The notes beneath the pieces are model-generated. The model worked only from the letters and a program-made list of their open reading frames with translations, was not told the DNA's origin and did not search any database. A program made the translations under genes and the position numbers. This document shows positions 45,150 to 55,859 of a DNA stretch of 64,000 nt, piece by piece; position 1 is the first letter of the stretch; each line of letters begins with the position of its first letter. Origin of the DNA: Coleophora flavipennella (taxonomy: Eukaryota; Arthropoda; Insecta; Lepidoptera; Coleophoridae); contig OX369277.1 in NCBI GenBank assembly GCA_947284805.1, positions 6,572,001 through 6,636,000 on the forward strand, read 5' to 3'.

Positions 45150-45425
45150 TGGCCCTTTTACACGGGGACAATAGTCGAGACAATCCATTAAGCCAGGCCA
45201 GTAAGACAATGAAAAAGTATCGTCTAATGGCTCTTTTATACGGAGACAATAGCCGAGACAATCCAGTAAGCCAGGACAGCAAGACAATAGGACAGGACAA
45301 TTGGAAAATCCTATGTCGTTTACACGTTGGCCTATGAATCCAGTCGCCAGGCCACTAAGACAATAGGACAGGACAATTGGAAAATCCTATGTCGTTCACA
45401 CGTAGGCCTATTAGTCCAGTGAGTA
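45150..45425 (+). repeat. Short tandem duplications in a MITE-like block
   Basis: GGCYCTTTTAYACGGRGACA and GACAATTGGAAAATCCTATG each occur twice with spacing near 80 bases. No coding capacity. Confidence 0.65.
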
Positions 45426-45725
45426 AGGGACACACCGTTGGATTCATACGCTCTTCTCGCGATGGATAGATGTAAAACTGGTATGAGGGCGTTGTTAAAA
45501 AAACCGGGCAAGTGCGATTTGGATTCGCGCACGAAGTGTTCCGTACCATTATCTATAAAAATCACGTTTCTTGTATGGAAACCCTTTAAACTTATTTTTT
45601 AACATTAAGAATTTTGTTATCATTATTTGATGGCACGCTTAAGTTACTTACTCTGATGGAGTTCATGTAGACTCCAGAGCGATTATTATTATTAGCAATT
45701 CAATTCAATATCTTTATTCAAAATA

Positions 45726-46460
45726 CACTCACCGGCAAATTTAGCGGAACATAAAAAAATATGTACGAAACGTTTTTATTTGAGATTACTGGTTGGTTAT
45801 ACTAGCCATATATTTTAGAAAGAATAATTTTAAATTAAGAAAAATGTTGATCGTCACTTTTTTTGCAATTCTTTCAATTATATTCCGTTTATTGACTGTC
45901 ACGAACATTTTACTCATTACGGTTGAAGGCGATTCATTGAAATTGTGTTGTTTTTATTAAGGCAAACGGGATTTTTGAAACTTTTGCAATAAATTAGGAC
46001 GCCTTTGAAATTAAGGAACGCATTATGCCTGATTAAACACAGGCTGGGATTATCAGGGCACTTGAAATTAGAAGAAATAATCACACCTACCGAATGATCT
46101 CCGGAATACTTGTAGACATTTATCAACCATACATCGCAGTATAAAACGGTACATGGCGACTAACTCTTACGCTAGAAGAGCAGGACAAGGAAGGAAAAGC
46201 TGTACATCAAGGAGGGATGACCGATTTGTTCAACTTCGTGTGCGTAGAAACCCTCGTTTGACGGCGGCCGCACAGTGCGGAGAAGATTTAAAGAAGCTGC
46301 ACTTGGTTCATTCGTACTGCAAAGGCTCCAAAACTCGAGGTACATCATCGGAGAAACAGGCTAGCGTTTGCTCGAAATTTCTACAACTGGGCAAGGGATC
46401 AATGGAGTAAAGTTTTGTTTAGTGATGAGTGCAGAATTCTCCTAAATCAAGTTGGAAGGC
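45726..46460 (+). mobile_element. Tc1-like transposon, 3'-truncated
   Basis: The left terminus CACTCACCGGCAAATTTAGC is preceded by TA at 45724-45725. From 46153 the frame encodes AGQGRKSCTSRRDDRFVQLR, VRRNPRLTAAAQ and, in another frame, WSKVLFSDECRI with the first catalytic Asp. The rest of the transposase and the right terminus are missing, and there are frameshifts within the remnant. Confidence 0.85.
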
Positions 46461-46499
46461 AAAGAAATCAAGAAATAAATAATAATTAGTAACGTCAAA

Positions 46500-46740
46500 A
46501 TTAAATCCTTGTTAAGAGATTATGTCATTAGAACATGAAAACAATATGACACGAAAAGTTATACTTATAAATCATTGAATGCATTTAACAAGAGTAGGCC
46601 AGTTCACACGGACAGCACCCGGTCACGAGTATAACGCGAGAGTCAGCCATTGCTCCCATCAACCATATTAGAGGGAAAGGAACGACCCGGCTCCCGATGC
46701 TCCACCATCCGCACAAACATTTAAGCGAGCATGCACCACT
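46500..46740 (+). repeat. Dispersed repeat E copy
   Basis: Matches 32258-32550 in reverse complement, including GGCCAGTTCACACGGACAGC. It lies just downstream of the MULE-RING gene. Confidence 0.65.
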
Positions 46741-46764
46741 CATGTCAATGCTAAGATAAAAATA

Positions 46765-46835
46765 TTTATTAAAAGAAGTACTAGACTTGTCATGTCTCAT
46801 CGCTTCCACATCAATTATTATAGCGATTATTTATT
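46765..46835 (-). terminator. Candidate polyadenylation signals of the MULE-RING gene
   Basis: On the minus strand AATAAA occurs at 46835-46830, very close to the stop, and again at 46770-46765, about 70 bases past it. The second is the more likely signal. Confidence 0.5.
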
Positions 46836-46837
46836 AA

Positions 46838-49800
46838 TTATAATACGTTGAGGTAGAACCTCAAGGTATCTTCTACCCTTAATCGGCAGAAGGGGCATGT
46901 AAGTAGAAGGCCCTGCTGCTCCCTCAAAGTGGTTTCGCACCGACTGCACATCGTGTGGCCACAGGGCACAATATATCTTTCAGGGGCGGCGTCCCAGCAA
47001 ACGCCACATACTACCCTTACACCTGCTCCTGCCTCCCTTTCTGCTGCACCTGGATCTATAGGGATTCCCCTCAGCTCCACATTTTCAGGGCCACCACCTA
47101 AAATTGGAGCTAGTAGGTCTACCATGGCGATTTCCCCTTGACCCTCACGCTCAGGATCACCAACTAACACTTGTGGTGGGAGATCTGCCATTGGTACTTC
47201 CCTTTGCCTGTCGCCCTCAGGTCCACCAACTATCATTGGTGGAGGCAAGTCTGCTATGGCGACTTCTCCCAATCCCTCGCCCAATGGCCCACCAACTAAC
47301 AATGGTGGCGGCATTTCTGCCATGGGAATTTCCTGAAGCTCTTCGTCAGAGTCGTCCTCAGGCCCAATTTCCACTTCAGCTGCCACCTCGGGTGCGTTCT
47401 CCTCCAGGTTTGCCCCTTCAGCTTCAATGTTAACAACTCTGGCGAGGTCGGTGAGAAACACCCTCAAGGTGATCCGCCCCTCCACCAACTGCAGCTGTCT
47501 TGTCGCCACATCTCTTTGGTGGAACATGCCCCTCACATAGTTTCGCCGAGAAAGGGGACGGTGGGCAAAATCGCGCTGAGTGGTAAAGCGGGAAGAACAC
47601 ACTGCAAATTTGTTCTTGATAGTGTCTGAAATCAATCAATATTAAGTGAACACGATGATAGTAGTTACGCTGTAGATATGAGATATCGATAGTCGTTTTA
47701 CAAGGGCGTCGAAATCTAATGGGCCGGGGCAAGATGACAGGCAAGGGGTACAGAAAAAAATAAAATTGTATTGTATTTTATTTAGAATTTTACACAACAA
47801 AGAAAGGAACTTAATCAACAGTTAAAGCTATTTAGTTATATTTTTTACATAACAATCAGAATAATGTTCACAGTTTAAGTCAGTACAGCTTCTGTTAAAA
47901 GATGTTTTTCAAAGTTTTAAGACCTACTTGACCTACTTTAGATACCTGTGAAGCTCCAAACATTTGGGTTTGCGTTTAGGGAGCGACGCAACCCCTCATG
48001 AAATGACTCGCATACGTTTGTAGTGCGGTGTGCACTTCCATATACACTAAAACAGTCAGGGGTGACCTGCAATTTTAATTATAGTTACAATTACAAATGA
48101 ATTATTTGCCATATTACAGCGTATTTTTTAAATAAAACATTGAAATAAGAAACCATTGATAATGTAGCGGACAGCAAGGATTCCAGTTAGATTATGGCTA
48201 GAATGGCAAAACGCAAGTCTCGCCTTTTGTAATGTTTTGCTGGAGTTATCTCATAGATAGTCACTTTCACACAATTCCGTCTAGTGTGACATAGATGTTA
48301 ATAGGTATATATCTTGCTTGAATAGAAGATAATAATAGCAACCCTGTATTTCACCATGGCCCACGCAAAATTGTATTATTTTTTTATTAATTAATTAATA
48401 AGTAAGTAAAGTAAGTAAATATACTTTAATGCACGCCAAAAAACAATACAGGACTAATATGCAGGGTCTTGATGTAATCATTAAAAGAGCTACTGAAGGA
48501 TCATTATCATATTTCATTAGCCTAAATCTTACCCTCGTCATCCACTGGGTGACAAAGTACTCATGGAAAGCTACTGTGTATGGTAGGGCAGCCTCTCTTG
48601 CGATTTCTTGTATTTCCGCCAACCCTGCCCCAACTAGAGCCGGAGGAAGCAACGCCAAGACAATGTACAGTCGAACAAGTCTCAATGCCGGTGAATTTCT
48701 TCTATTCACTGGCCCTATGTCCTGTGTTGCTCTTCGGAGAAGTGCCTATAATAAAAAATATTGCTAGATTGAAACGTGTGTTGAAGGGATGCTTTCTTTC
48801 AGGGTCCCAAGGGCCATTAGTGACGCGTGAGTAACGTTTTTCCGTCAATATTAGATATAAGGTACCTTTGTATATACTTAAATACTGAATCTATACAGCT
48901 ATCATCAAGACCATCTTAGGTAAGAACCTCAGAATACAGAAGTAAGTACCTACCTAGTTTAAGGGTTGGCTGGAAGAGATCCCTGTTTGGGATAAGTCCG
49001 CATTTGTGCATGCTACTGCTATTATGTATCAATAATTGTATATTTTGTTGTACAATAAAGAGTTTACAAACAAACAAACAATTGAGTTGGTTGGTAATCT
49101 CGGTAGTAATAGATCATTAAAACCTAGGGTACCAACCAACCTTCTACCAATTACATACATCAGAGTTTTGTGGCACATTAGTTTGTGTAAATAGTAGTGT
49201 ATTTAAGGTAAGAGCAGCGCTTCATTCGAAAAACCTAATAACATTTAGGTAAGTACAATCTTTTATTTAAAAAAAAAGATTTTTTATGCTCAAAAATGCC
49301 AAATGCGAATTTAAATACACGTTTCCAATTACAAAAACGGCGAGCACAGTAATATTTACTTTGACTCTATTACTAAACAAAAAAACGATCCTAGGACCTT
49401 GATGTCACTTTCAAAGTTCATCATCAGGTCAACTTCAAACCTTCTTCAAAATACAATAAGACCTATTGTTACCGGGAATACGGCTTCATACCAAAATCGT
49501 CTCTCTAAAATCTATTGCAAGATTTGACCTAATAACATACATAACTACATACATATGGCGGTTATATATGGCTTAAAAACTTCCGACACGGTTATGAGTT
49601 GTTAAAGAACGTTACTTTAGTACCTAACCACAATAAATCTATAATACAAGTTAAATAAAAGCCTTTATTTAAAAACAAAAACAAAGGCTAAGACCGAATC
49701 GGATCATGCTATAAAGTAACAACATAAGCTTGTATCGTAATATTATGACGATACGCAAGCAATAGCCTTCATTATAGCATGACCCGATTGGGTCTTGGTA

Positions 49801-52800
49801 TTTTTTTTATTTTTCTCGTTATTTTTTCTAAAACCCTTTAATATATTATATTTTATTTTATTATGTATAAAAGTACTTACTTAACTTAAATTTTTGTAAT
49901 CTGTGAGTCAGTGACCGAGTAAAGAACTACCTAAAATCGTGATTTTTGGCCTCTCGCATCTTGGAAACTATTTTACTTAAACATGTGACATTATAAATAA
50001 TACTTACCATTGGTAAGTTTAACATTCACGTAAAAATTCAGTTTAGTACCTTGAACCTTAACGAAGATACAGTGAGGTCGAAAAATGGTTCGTGTAAAAA
50101 TTGCACAGTACGCGCTCCTCGGTAGGGTTGCGAGAACTTGACCTGGCTTAGTACCTACCTATCAACGTACAGGCAATCTTAGTTTGAGGTCAGATGACTG
50201 TATGTGATTTGTCACTGAATATTATTATTATTGCCTCTGAATATAGTAAATAATATTAAATTACCTGCGAGTAATGGAAGAAACATCCTTGGACACGCAC
50301 TCCAAGAACATCTTCGAGTGCCCTCTGCAGGCCCTCTTCATAGTCCGCTACCGCATACTGCAAGTTGGCATTGCCTCCAACTCTCTGCCAAACCAACCGT
50401 AGTACGGCCTCGTAGAGACTTCTGCGCCTGTTTTGCATGATTACCACCACAGGGTGGAAGAAATGTCCCTCAAAAACAGCGTGAATTGTTAAAAGTTGGG
50501 CCGCCACCATCCCAGCTGGTACCGTTTGAAACGTTCCATCCGCCATAATTATAGTAGATGCCCTCAGGACATGCTGATAGTTGGGCATCCCTAAAACAAC
50601 TGCAGTCGCCCCTTCTGCAGCTACCGTGCCCAACATAAGTCCCTCATATTGAGGTAATATCCTCAGAGTGGATGCATACTCCTGGATAGTCCGTGGTACT
50701 ACTGGCCGCACCTCTCTCCGCCAAAATCGGAGGGTCGACACCACGTTCTCATAGGGTAAATGTACTGCTCCCAATGGATAACTGTAAACAATTAACAATA
50801 TTATGTAATCTAATACACATAATATCATCCATTCAATAATATTTATTGTGGTTAGGTACTAAAGTAACGTTCTTTAATATAAATAATTATATATTATTAT
50901 TATATTTAACGTTCTTTAATAACTTATATGGAATAGATGGGCTTATTTACCTAAACTTCGAGGAACAGAGACGAAAATTGGAGACTTCCTTACTACAATA
51001 TTTTTTTCCGGGACATGTGTACCTAAAGTTTGTGACTAGAAATAATTGTGACATCTACAATTTTTTCAAACTGTATCTTAAGCAATGTTTAATATCAATA
51101 TTGTGTGCTTTGTAGAGTGTTGTATCTATCTATAACTCAATCAGTAATATGATATTTAAATGGTAAAAGAAAATAAAACAAGGTAAATATTGTTGTGACA
51201 AATATAGATATGTTTGATATTGTTAGGTTATTGGTTCAGACCAGCGATATGTCCGGCGATATCCCAGTGATTTTACTCTTGATTTGCAGGCCGCTTGCAC
51301 GTCCCACAATCTCTTCCTCATATAAAATCGCTGAGTAATCGCCGGACGAATCGCTAGTCTGCACAGGCACTAAATGTGTTACTTTAAAGGTTGATTTATC
51401 AATATTATAATTTGAGTAAAAATTGGATCTCTCAGTGTCAGTGAAATAAGTAAGTAAATAAAGGTCTCCTAACGTTAACAAGTCTATAAAATTGTAAACT
51501 ATTAGCATAGTATGTCCCGCATCCCGGGACACATGTCCTGGAAAAAAATAATATAGTAAGGAAGTCTCCAATTTTCGTCACTGTTCTTCGAAGTTTAGGT
51601 AAATAAGCCCTACCTATTCCTATCTCCGCCGGAAGTTTTTAAGCCATATAACCGCTTAAAGCCTACCATCTAGTGGTAGCAACCGGTACTAACGGCTTAG
51701 CGTGCCTTGCAAAGCAACGAAATGGTCAAGACAAATGCCACTATCTAACAGTCTACCCCATCTAGGTTCCCATAATGAGGGTGCTTCAGTCAGTAAAACC
51801 TGCGTAATGGACGCAACCACGAAGTCGCACTCAGTTACGACCCATCTAATAATCAGTATATTTAAAAGGAAACCATGACTGACTGACTGATCTATCAACG
51901 CACAGCTCAAACCACTGGACGGATCGGGTTAAAGTTTGGCAAAAAAATAGCAATTATGACCTAGGCATCAGCTTCTTCTTCTTTTCGAGTCGACGGCAAG
52001 CTCAGATAGTCCCATCCCAAAATCGAGCCACGCAAATTGTCGCTAAGGAAGGATTTTGGGAAATTCCCACGGGAACGGCAAACAACGGGATCTGCGCGGG
52101 CAAAGCCGCGGGCTAAAGCTAGTTAAGTGTATAGTATAATTGTATGCATTTTTGGTACTTACAGTGGCGCCAACTCTTCATAAATGAGTGAAAGATTTGT
52201 GGCCTCAGTCTGCACCCTCTCCCTCAGTCGCTGATATAGTTGGTTTCTGTATTAAAACAAATTAAATATTAGGTAACTAAATCATGGCATTAAACTGATA
52301 ACATGGAAGGATTAATAAAATATAATAATAAAATATACACTTAATTACTTTTTTTAAAACATACACCTATATACAGAATGAGTATTTTTAAGGATCAGTA
52401 TGAGGAAATTCTAAACTATAAGAGATAGAGAAAAACGCTCTTAGGAACCGTGATCTCAATTTTAGAGATAATAAAAATGGAGTTTTAAAAAAATAATAAA
52501 TCTTAATATGTTCGGAGATATGGCTTTTAAAAAAATAATTTTCATTTCAATTTTATATCACTATACAAGCAATAATTGTATGGAGACTATAGGTCTAAAG
52601 TTGCTAGAAGTTGTTGTCATTAAAAGAAACTAAACTTACTGGCCGATTTGAAAAAGGAAAAAAAGAAAAAACATTCAGACTTCAAAAAAACAAAAAACAT
52701 TTAGACTTGAAAAAAACAACAAATTGTGTGTTTCTTTTATTCATTAAATGCATAATTTAGTCAATTAAATAATTAATCAGTTGTGTTGTGAATTCAATGG

Positions 52801-53803
52801 TGAACTAAATCGGTAAATTGCCTAAATATTGATGATTTCAAATATTCAGTCCGTCAAATTCTTAACACAATACCATACATTTCATTGAGAAATGCAACTC
52901 TCGGAGTGCTTTCCGAAGTGCTTAGGCGAAAGTGGAGGACATTTCGAACAATTTTCAATATAAATTTAGTTTCGTGGGACTAAGGCAATTGGAAGATTTT
53001 TCATTTTGTTTCATTTCAACTTTCCATCCTATCAATTGGATAATAAAATGTATCTATAATAAAATGTTAATTTCAAGAAATTTAAAAAACTTCTAGCAAC
53101 TTTACACCTATGGCCTCCATACAATTTTTGTTTTTATAGTGATATACAATCAAAATAAGCAAAAAAAATATTTTTAGTCATTTTTTTTTCTTTAAAATTG
53201 AGATCATGGTTCCAAAGAGCGTTTTTCTCTATCTCTTATAGTTTAGAATTTCCCCATACTGACCCTTAAAAAAACTCATTCTGTATAATTGGTTTGTGAA
53301 AACTTTCTAAGTTAGAAGCACAGAACATTAATTTAAGCAACTGAAAACCATTGTATATTCTATATTATTCGAGAACACGTGGGAGGACTGTCTACGCTAC
53401 GTCTTCCGATGCGCGGTTGCCACTAGAGAACGTAACTACCCCAACGGCCATTTATTTGAAGAGCTAACTATAGGGTGAATTAATTCAACTGAAACTTATG
53501 TGCTAACTCATACGGATGTTTGGGTGCACATAAAACATTAAGGTTCCTAAGCAGACTTAGAATTTCATTTGACAGATTTTTAGCTTACCTCTCTACTAAG
53601 TAATTGTTTGGATCATGGTTGTGGTTTCCTCGAGAGCCCCTTTGCAAAGGAGACCACAAGTAGGTCGCACGACAAAGTCTTTCAGCACACCGTAAAGTCA
53701 CTGTGCCAGCCCTGGTACGCTGCCGAACATAACAAAAATTGTCTATGCAGTACCACTGTTGCCTCGTCTTGAAATTAGTCACTCTGTGCTCCTGTAAATC
53801 CAT
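46838..53803 (-). CDS. FLYWCH - MULE transposase - RING finger protein
   Basis: Six minus-strand exons join in frame: 53803-53589, 52246-52163, 50781-50265, 48745-48533, 48066-47946 and 47625-46838 (1,938 bases, 645 aa). Residues 1-71 form a FLYWCH-like zinc motif: WYCIDNFCYVRQR, then Cys39-x4-Cys44 and His61-x-His63. Residues about 105-420 are a Mutator-like DDE domain: IIMADGTF (Asp181), VADYEEGLQRAL (Asp246), GCFFHYSQ (Cys266, His269), AFHEYFVTQW (Glu334 is the best candidate third acid) and RTTNVCESFHEGL. Residues 482-569 are four 22-residue repeats of the EVAIADLPPPMIVGGP type. Residues 588-632 are a C3HC4 RING (CGVC...CGHTMCSRC...CPFC). An upstream in-frame TAA supports the start. FLYWCH plus MULE is known from Phantom-type elements. 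The RING makes a ubiquitin-ligase role possible. No TIRs were found around it. It could be a domesticated gene or an old element. Confidence 0.85.
47069..47332 (-). repeat. Four 66-bp (22-codon) coding repeats in the MULE-RING gene
   Basis: The four units begin EIPMAEMPPP, EVAIADLPPP, EVPMADLPPQ and EIAMVDLLAP, and each contains a G-x-P turn. There are no indels between units, so frame is kept under selection or the expansion is young. Confidence 0.9.
48957..49075 (+). repeat. LINE 3' tail fragment
   Basis: GGTTGGCTGGAAGAGATCCC...ATAAAGAGTTTACAAACAAA, the same family as 21045-21125. Intronic. Confidence 0.6.
49685..49800. mobile_element. Hairpin MITE
   Basis: AAGACCGAATCGGATCATGC at the left and AAGACCCAATCGGGTCATGC read inward from the right, with an inner GCTTGTATCGT/ACGATACGCAAGC stem. 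It can form an almost complete hairpin of about 115 bp. Confidence 0.8.
51237..51361. mobile_element. 125-bp hAT-like MITE
   Basis: CAGACCAGCGATATGTCCGG and CAGACTAGCGATTCGTCCGG (inward from 51361) are terminal inverted repeats of about 40 bp. No matching 8-bp target duplication was found. Confidence 0.65.
51655..52130. repeat. Dispersed repeat A-like fragments
   Basis: ACCATCTAGTGGTAGCAACC, GGAAATTCCCACGGGAACGG and GGGCAAAGCCGCGGGCTAAA are common lepidopteran repeat blocks. Non-coding. Confidence 0.5.
52374..53283. mobile_element. 910-bp long-TIR DNA element in intron 1 of the MULE-RING gene
   Basis: CAGAATGAGTATTTTTAAGG at 52374 is inverted at the right end (CAGAATGAGTTTTTTTAAGG inward from 53283), and the similarity extends about 230 bp inward on each side. 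TA flanks both ends (52372-52373 and 53284-53285). No transposase is seen. Confidence 0.8.
53385..53475 (-). mobile_element. RTE fragment
   Basis: On the minus strand, GGCCGTTGGGGTAGTTACGT then GCGCATCGGAAGACGTAGCG is the penultimate RTE segment, lacking its 3' end. Confidence 0.65.
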
Positions 53804-54127
53804 TTTTAAAAAGGAGAAAAACTTAAATATTTATATCAGGTGTTAGTAAACTTTCACGGACGGAATCGCGCAGCAAACTGAAATTCAAATTTATAAATTT
53901 ACCTTCTCAATGGTTGAGGGGTTCAACTTCCAAACACTTATAAAACACTTCAAATTTAAAAAAACTAAGCTTGTAGCGATAAACTGTTTTTCTCTATCAC
54001 TTGTCGTGTAGCGTTTAAGAAATTTCAACTTTTTGACCTTTCATAAATTTATTAATCTAACTGGAACTGTTTCCAAGATATTATGAGTACTAACATGCAT
54101 GTTCACCACACACAATTTATGTAAATG

Positions 54128-54405
54128 ACTGACTCGGTGGCTCAGTGGTTAGTGCCCTTGACTACTGATCCGAGGGTTGTGGGTTCGATCCCCACCCAGG
54201 GCAAGCATTTGTGTGATGAGCAGATTTGTTTGCTCTGTGTCTGGGTGTTAAATATATCTATATATATATATGTATTTAAACGTATATAAGTATGTATATC
54301 AGTCTCTGGTAACCCATAACACAGGGACTCCTACTTTGGGGCCAGATGACCATGTGTGATTTGTCCCAGAATATTTATTTATATTTATTTATTTGTAAAT
54401 AATTT
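54128..54405 (+). mobile_element. SINE family 3 (tRNA-derived head)
   Basis: The head CTCGGTGGCTCAGTGGTTAG ... GGGTTGTGGGTTCGATCCCC has clear A and B boxes. The body has GTTTGCTCTGTGTCTGGGTG and the end is ATGACCATGTGTGATTTGTC followed by ATATTTATTTATATT. A tail fragment lies at 50190-50235. Confidence 0.8.
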
Positions 54406-54529
54406 ACTTGAATGACTCATACAAAAATATAATAGGCCTGGTGCTATTTTTATATACCTACTTATTTTAATTTGTTTAAAGCTGTAAATAAAATTATTTT
54501 GCTTTATATTATTATGCATTATTAAATTA

Positions 54530-54590
54530 GGACATTCGCCCTAATTCAAGACCCTCGGTGGGGACGTATATGAGCTGATATGGTGACTGC
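54530..54590 (+). mobile_element. SINE family 1 terminal fragment
   Basis: CGCCCTAATTCAAGACCCTC...ACGTATATGAGCTGATATGG. Confidence 0.6.
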
Positions 54591-54639
54591 GTTATTAATT
54601 TTTATAATTATTCTAACAAAAGTATGAAAGGCTGTAACA

Positions 54640-55640
54640 AGAGCGGTTTTGCTCGCGTGAACATAGTTTGTATGGAAGCAGTGCGCGAGCCGCAAGCCAT
54701 AACTTAAAATCTGTTTGAACTACACTTGCGATTCTGTGTGTCTATAGTAAGACTTACTCGATCACCTAGAATTTCAATTTTCATATTTTTTTTTCTGAGA
54801 TATGGACGGCCGAATATCTTTATGACTGACTGAGTCATAGTTCTCTTGGTAAACACTTTATTTCTAATACCATGTGGTAAGTTATCTCGGGAAGTAGGTG
54901 TATGTTGGATATACATAAAACTGTTTTGAAATTTTTAGCAACTAGTATCTCATCTGTGATTTTAGCACGATCCGTCCAGTGGTTTGAGCTGTGCGTTGAA
55001 AGATCAGTCAGTCAGTAATTATGTCACGGTTTCTTTTTTATATATATATATAGATTTCCAAGGTTCTCAGAAACTTTAGATTTGGCATCGAGGTAGTAAA
55101 ATTTTCAAAAATGGCTTACTCGCGCACCAAGGGTTCCGTATCACTAATACTCATCAAAATATATAAGTAGACCACTTTGAGGTAACTTATATACCTGAAA
55201 TCTGGCATCGAGAAAGAAAAGTTTCGGGTTACTTACCATTTACCAAATTTTTTTTAAACCACTTCCAGGTGACATAGAATCTTGTTTGACATTTTGGTAC
55301 GTTATTAGGTGTATACAAATGAATAATTCTCGAAAAACCTCAAACTTTGAGGTACAAGCTTTTAATATTGCATTGTCACGCGATATACCTACATATGCAC
55401 GCAAAATTTCAGCTCAATCGGAAACCGGGAAGTGGGTCAAATTTAACTTGAAACAAACACACAAACATTGCAAGTTAAATAAAAGCTTTTAAAAATGATA
55501 ACTGGCCACGTGCGAGTTGAACTCGCGATATTATGGTTCCGTACTATACTACTCATCAAAATAATTAAGTACCATACAGATCACTTCCAGGTAACTTATA
55601 TACTTAAAATTTGGGATTAAAAAAGGTTATTGAGCATATT
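54640..55640. repeat. Mixed dispersed-repeat B and A fragments
   Basis: Holds GCGCGAGCCGCAAGCC, the half-terminus ACTAGTATCTCATCTGTG of the MITE at 25288-25630, GTCCAGTGGTTTGAGCTGTG and the GACCACTTCCAGGTGAC block. I see no coding region. Confidence 0.5.
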
Positions 55641-55859
55641 AAAGAAGAATTCAAAGACCTGGTAAATCAAGGGTTCCGTACCAACACTGTTATGTTATAA
55701 ATAATTTATAAAAAAAATATATTACGTATGGCTACCAGCTAAAAATAGGACCATCTTATCTCTTCCAATGGGGGTCGTAAGAGGTCGACTCTAAGGGACT
55801 TAAAACCGGAGGATGGGCAACTGCGTCCTTTCCGTGCATTGCAACACACCTGCAACCAC

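Larger units (their letters stand above)
49557..51656. repeat. Nested inverted repeats on both sides of MULE exon 3
   Basis: GCGGTTATATATGGCTTAAA at 49557 faces its inverse ending at 51656. A perfect inverted repeat of about 37 bp (GAACGTTACTTTAGTACC core) lies at about 49606-49645 and 50840-50878. A block of about 85 bp (GACGAAAATTGGAGACTTCC) at 50935-51020 is inverted at 51530-51620. The coding exon 50781-50265 lies inside. This looks like foldback copies inserted in both neighbouring introns. Confidence 0.75.

Noticed and set aside
46838..47635. RING frame as a stand-alone intronless gene starting at 47635
   Set aside because: The apparent Met lies in intron sequence upstream of a good acceptor (GATTTCAG|AC), and the upstream exon 48066-47946 ends in the matching phase.
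51236..51571. 111-codon minus-strand frame in a MULE-RING intron
   Set aside because: It overlaps a hAT-like MITE and foldback repeat arms, so the frame is fortuitous.
54128..54205. tRNA-like sequence
   Set aside because: No paired acceptor stem or discrete end. It runs into a repeat body with an ATTTATTTAT end, so it is SINE family 3.
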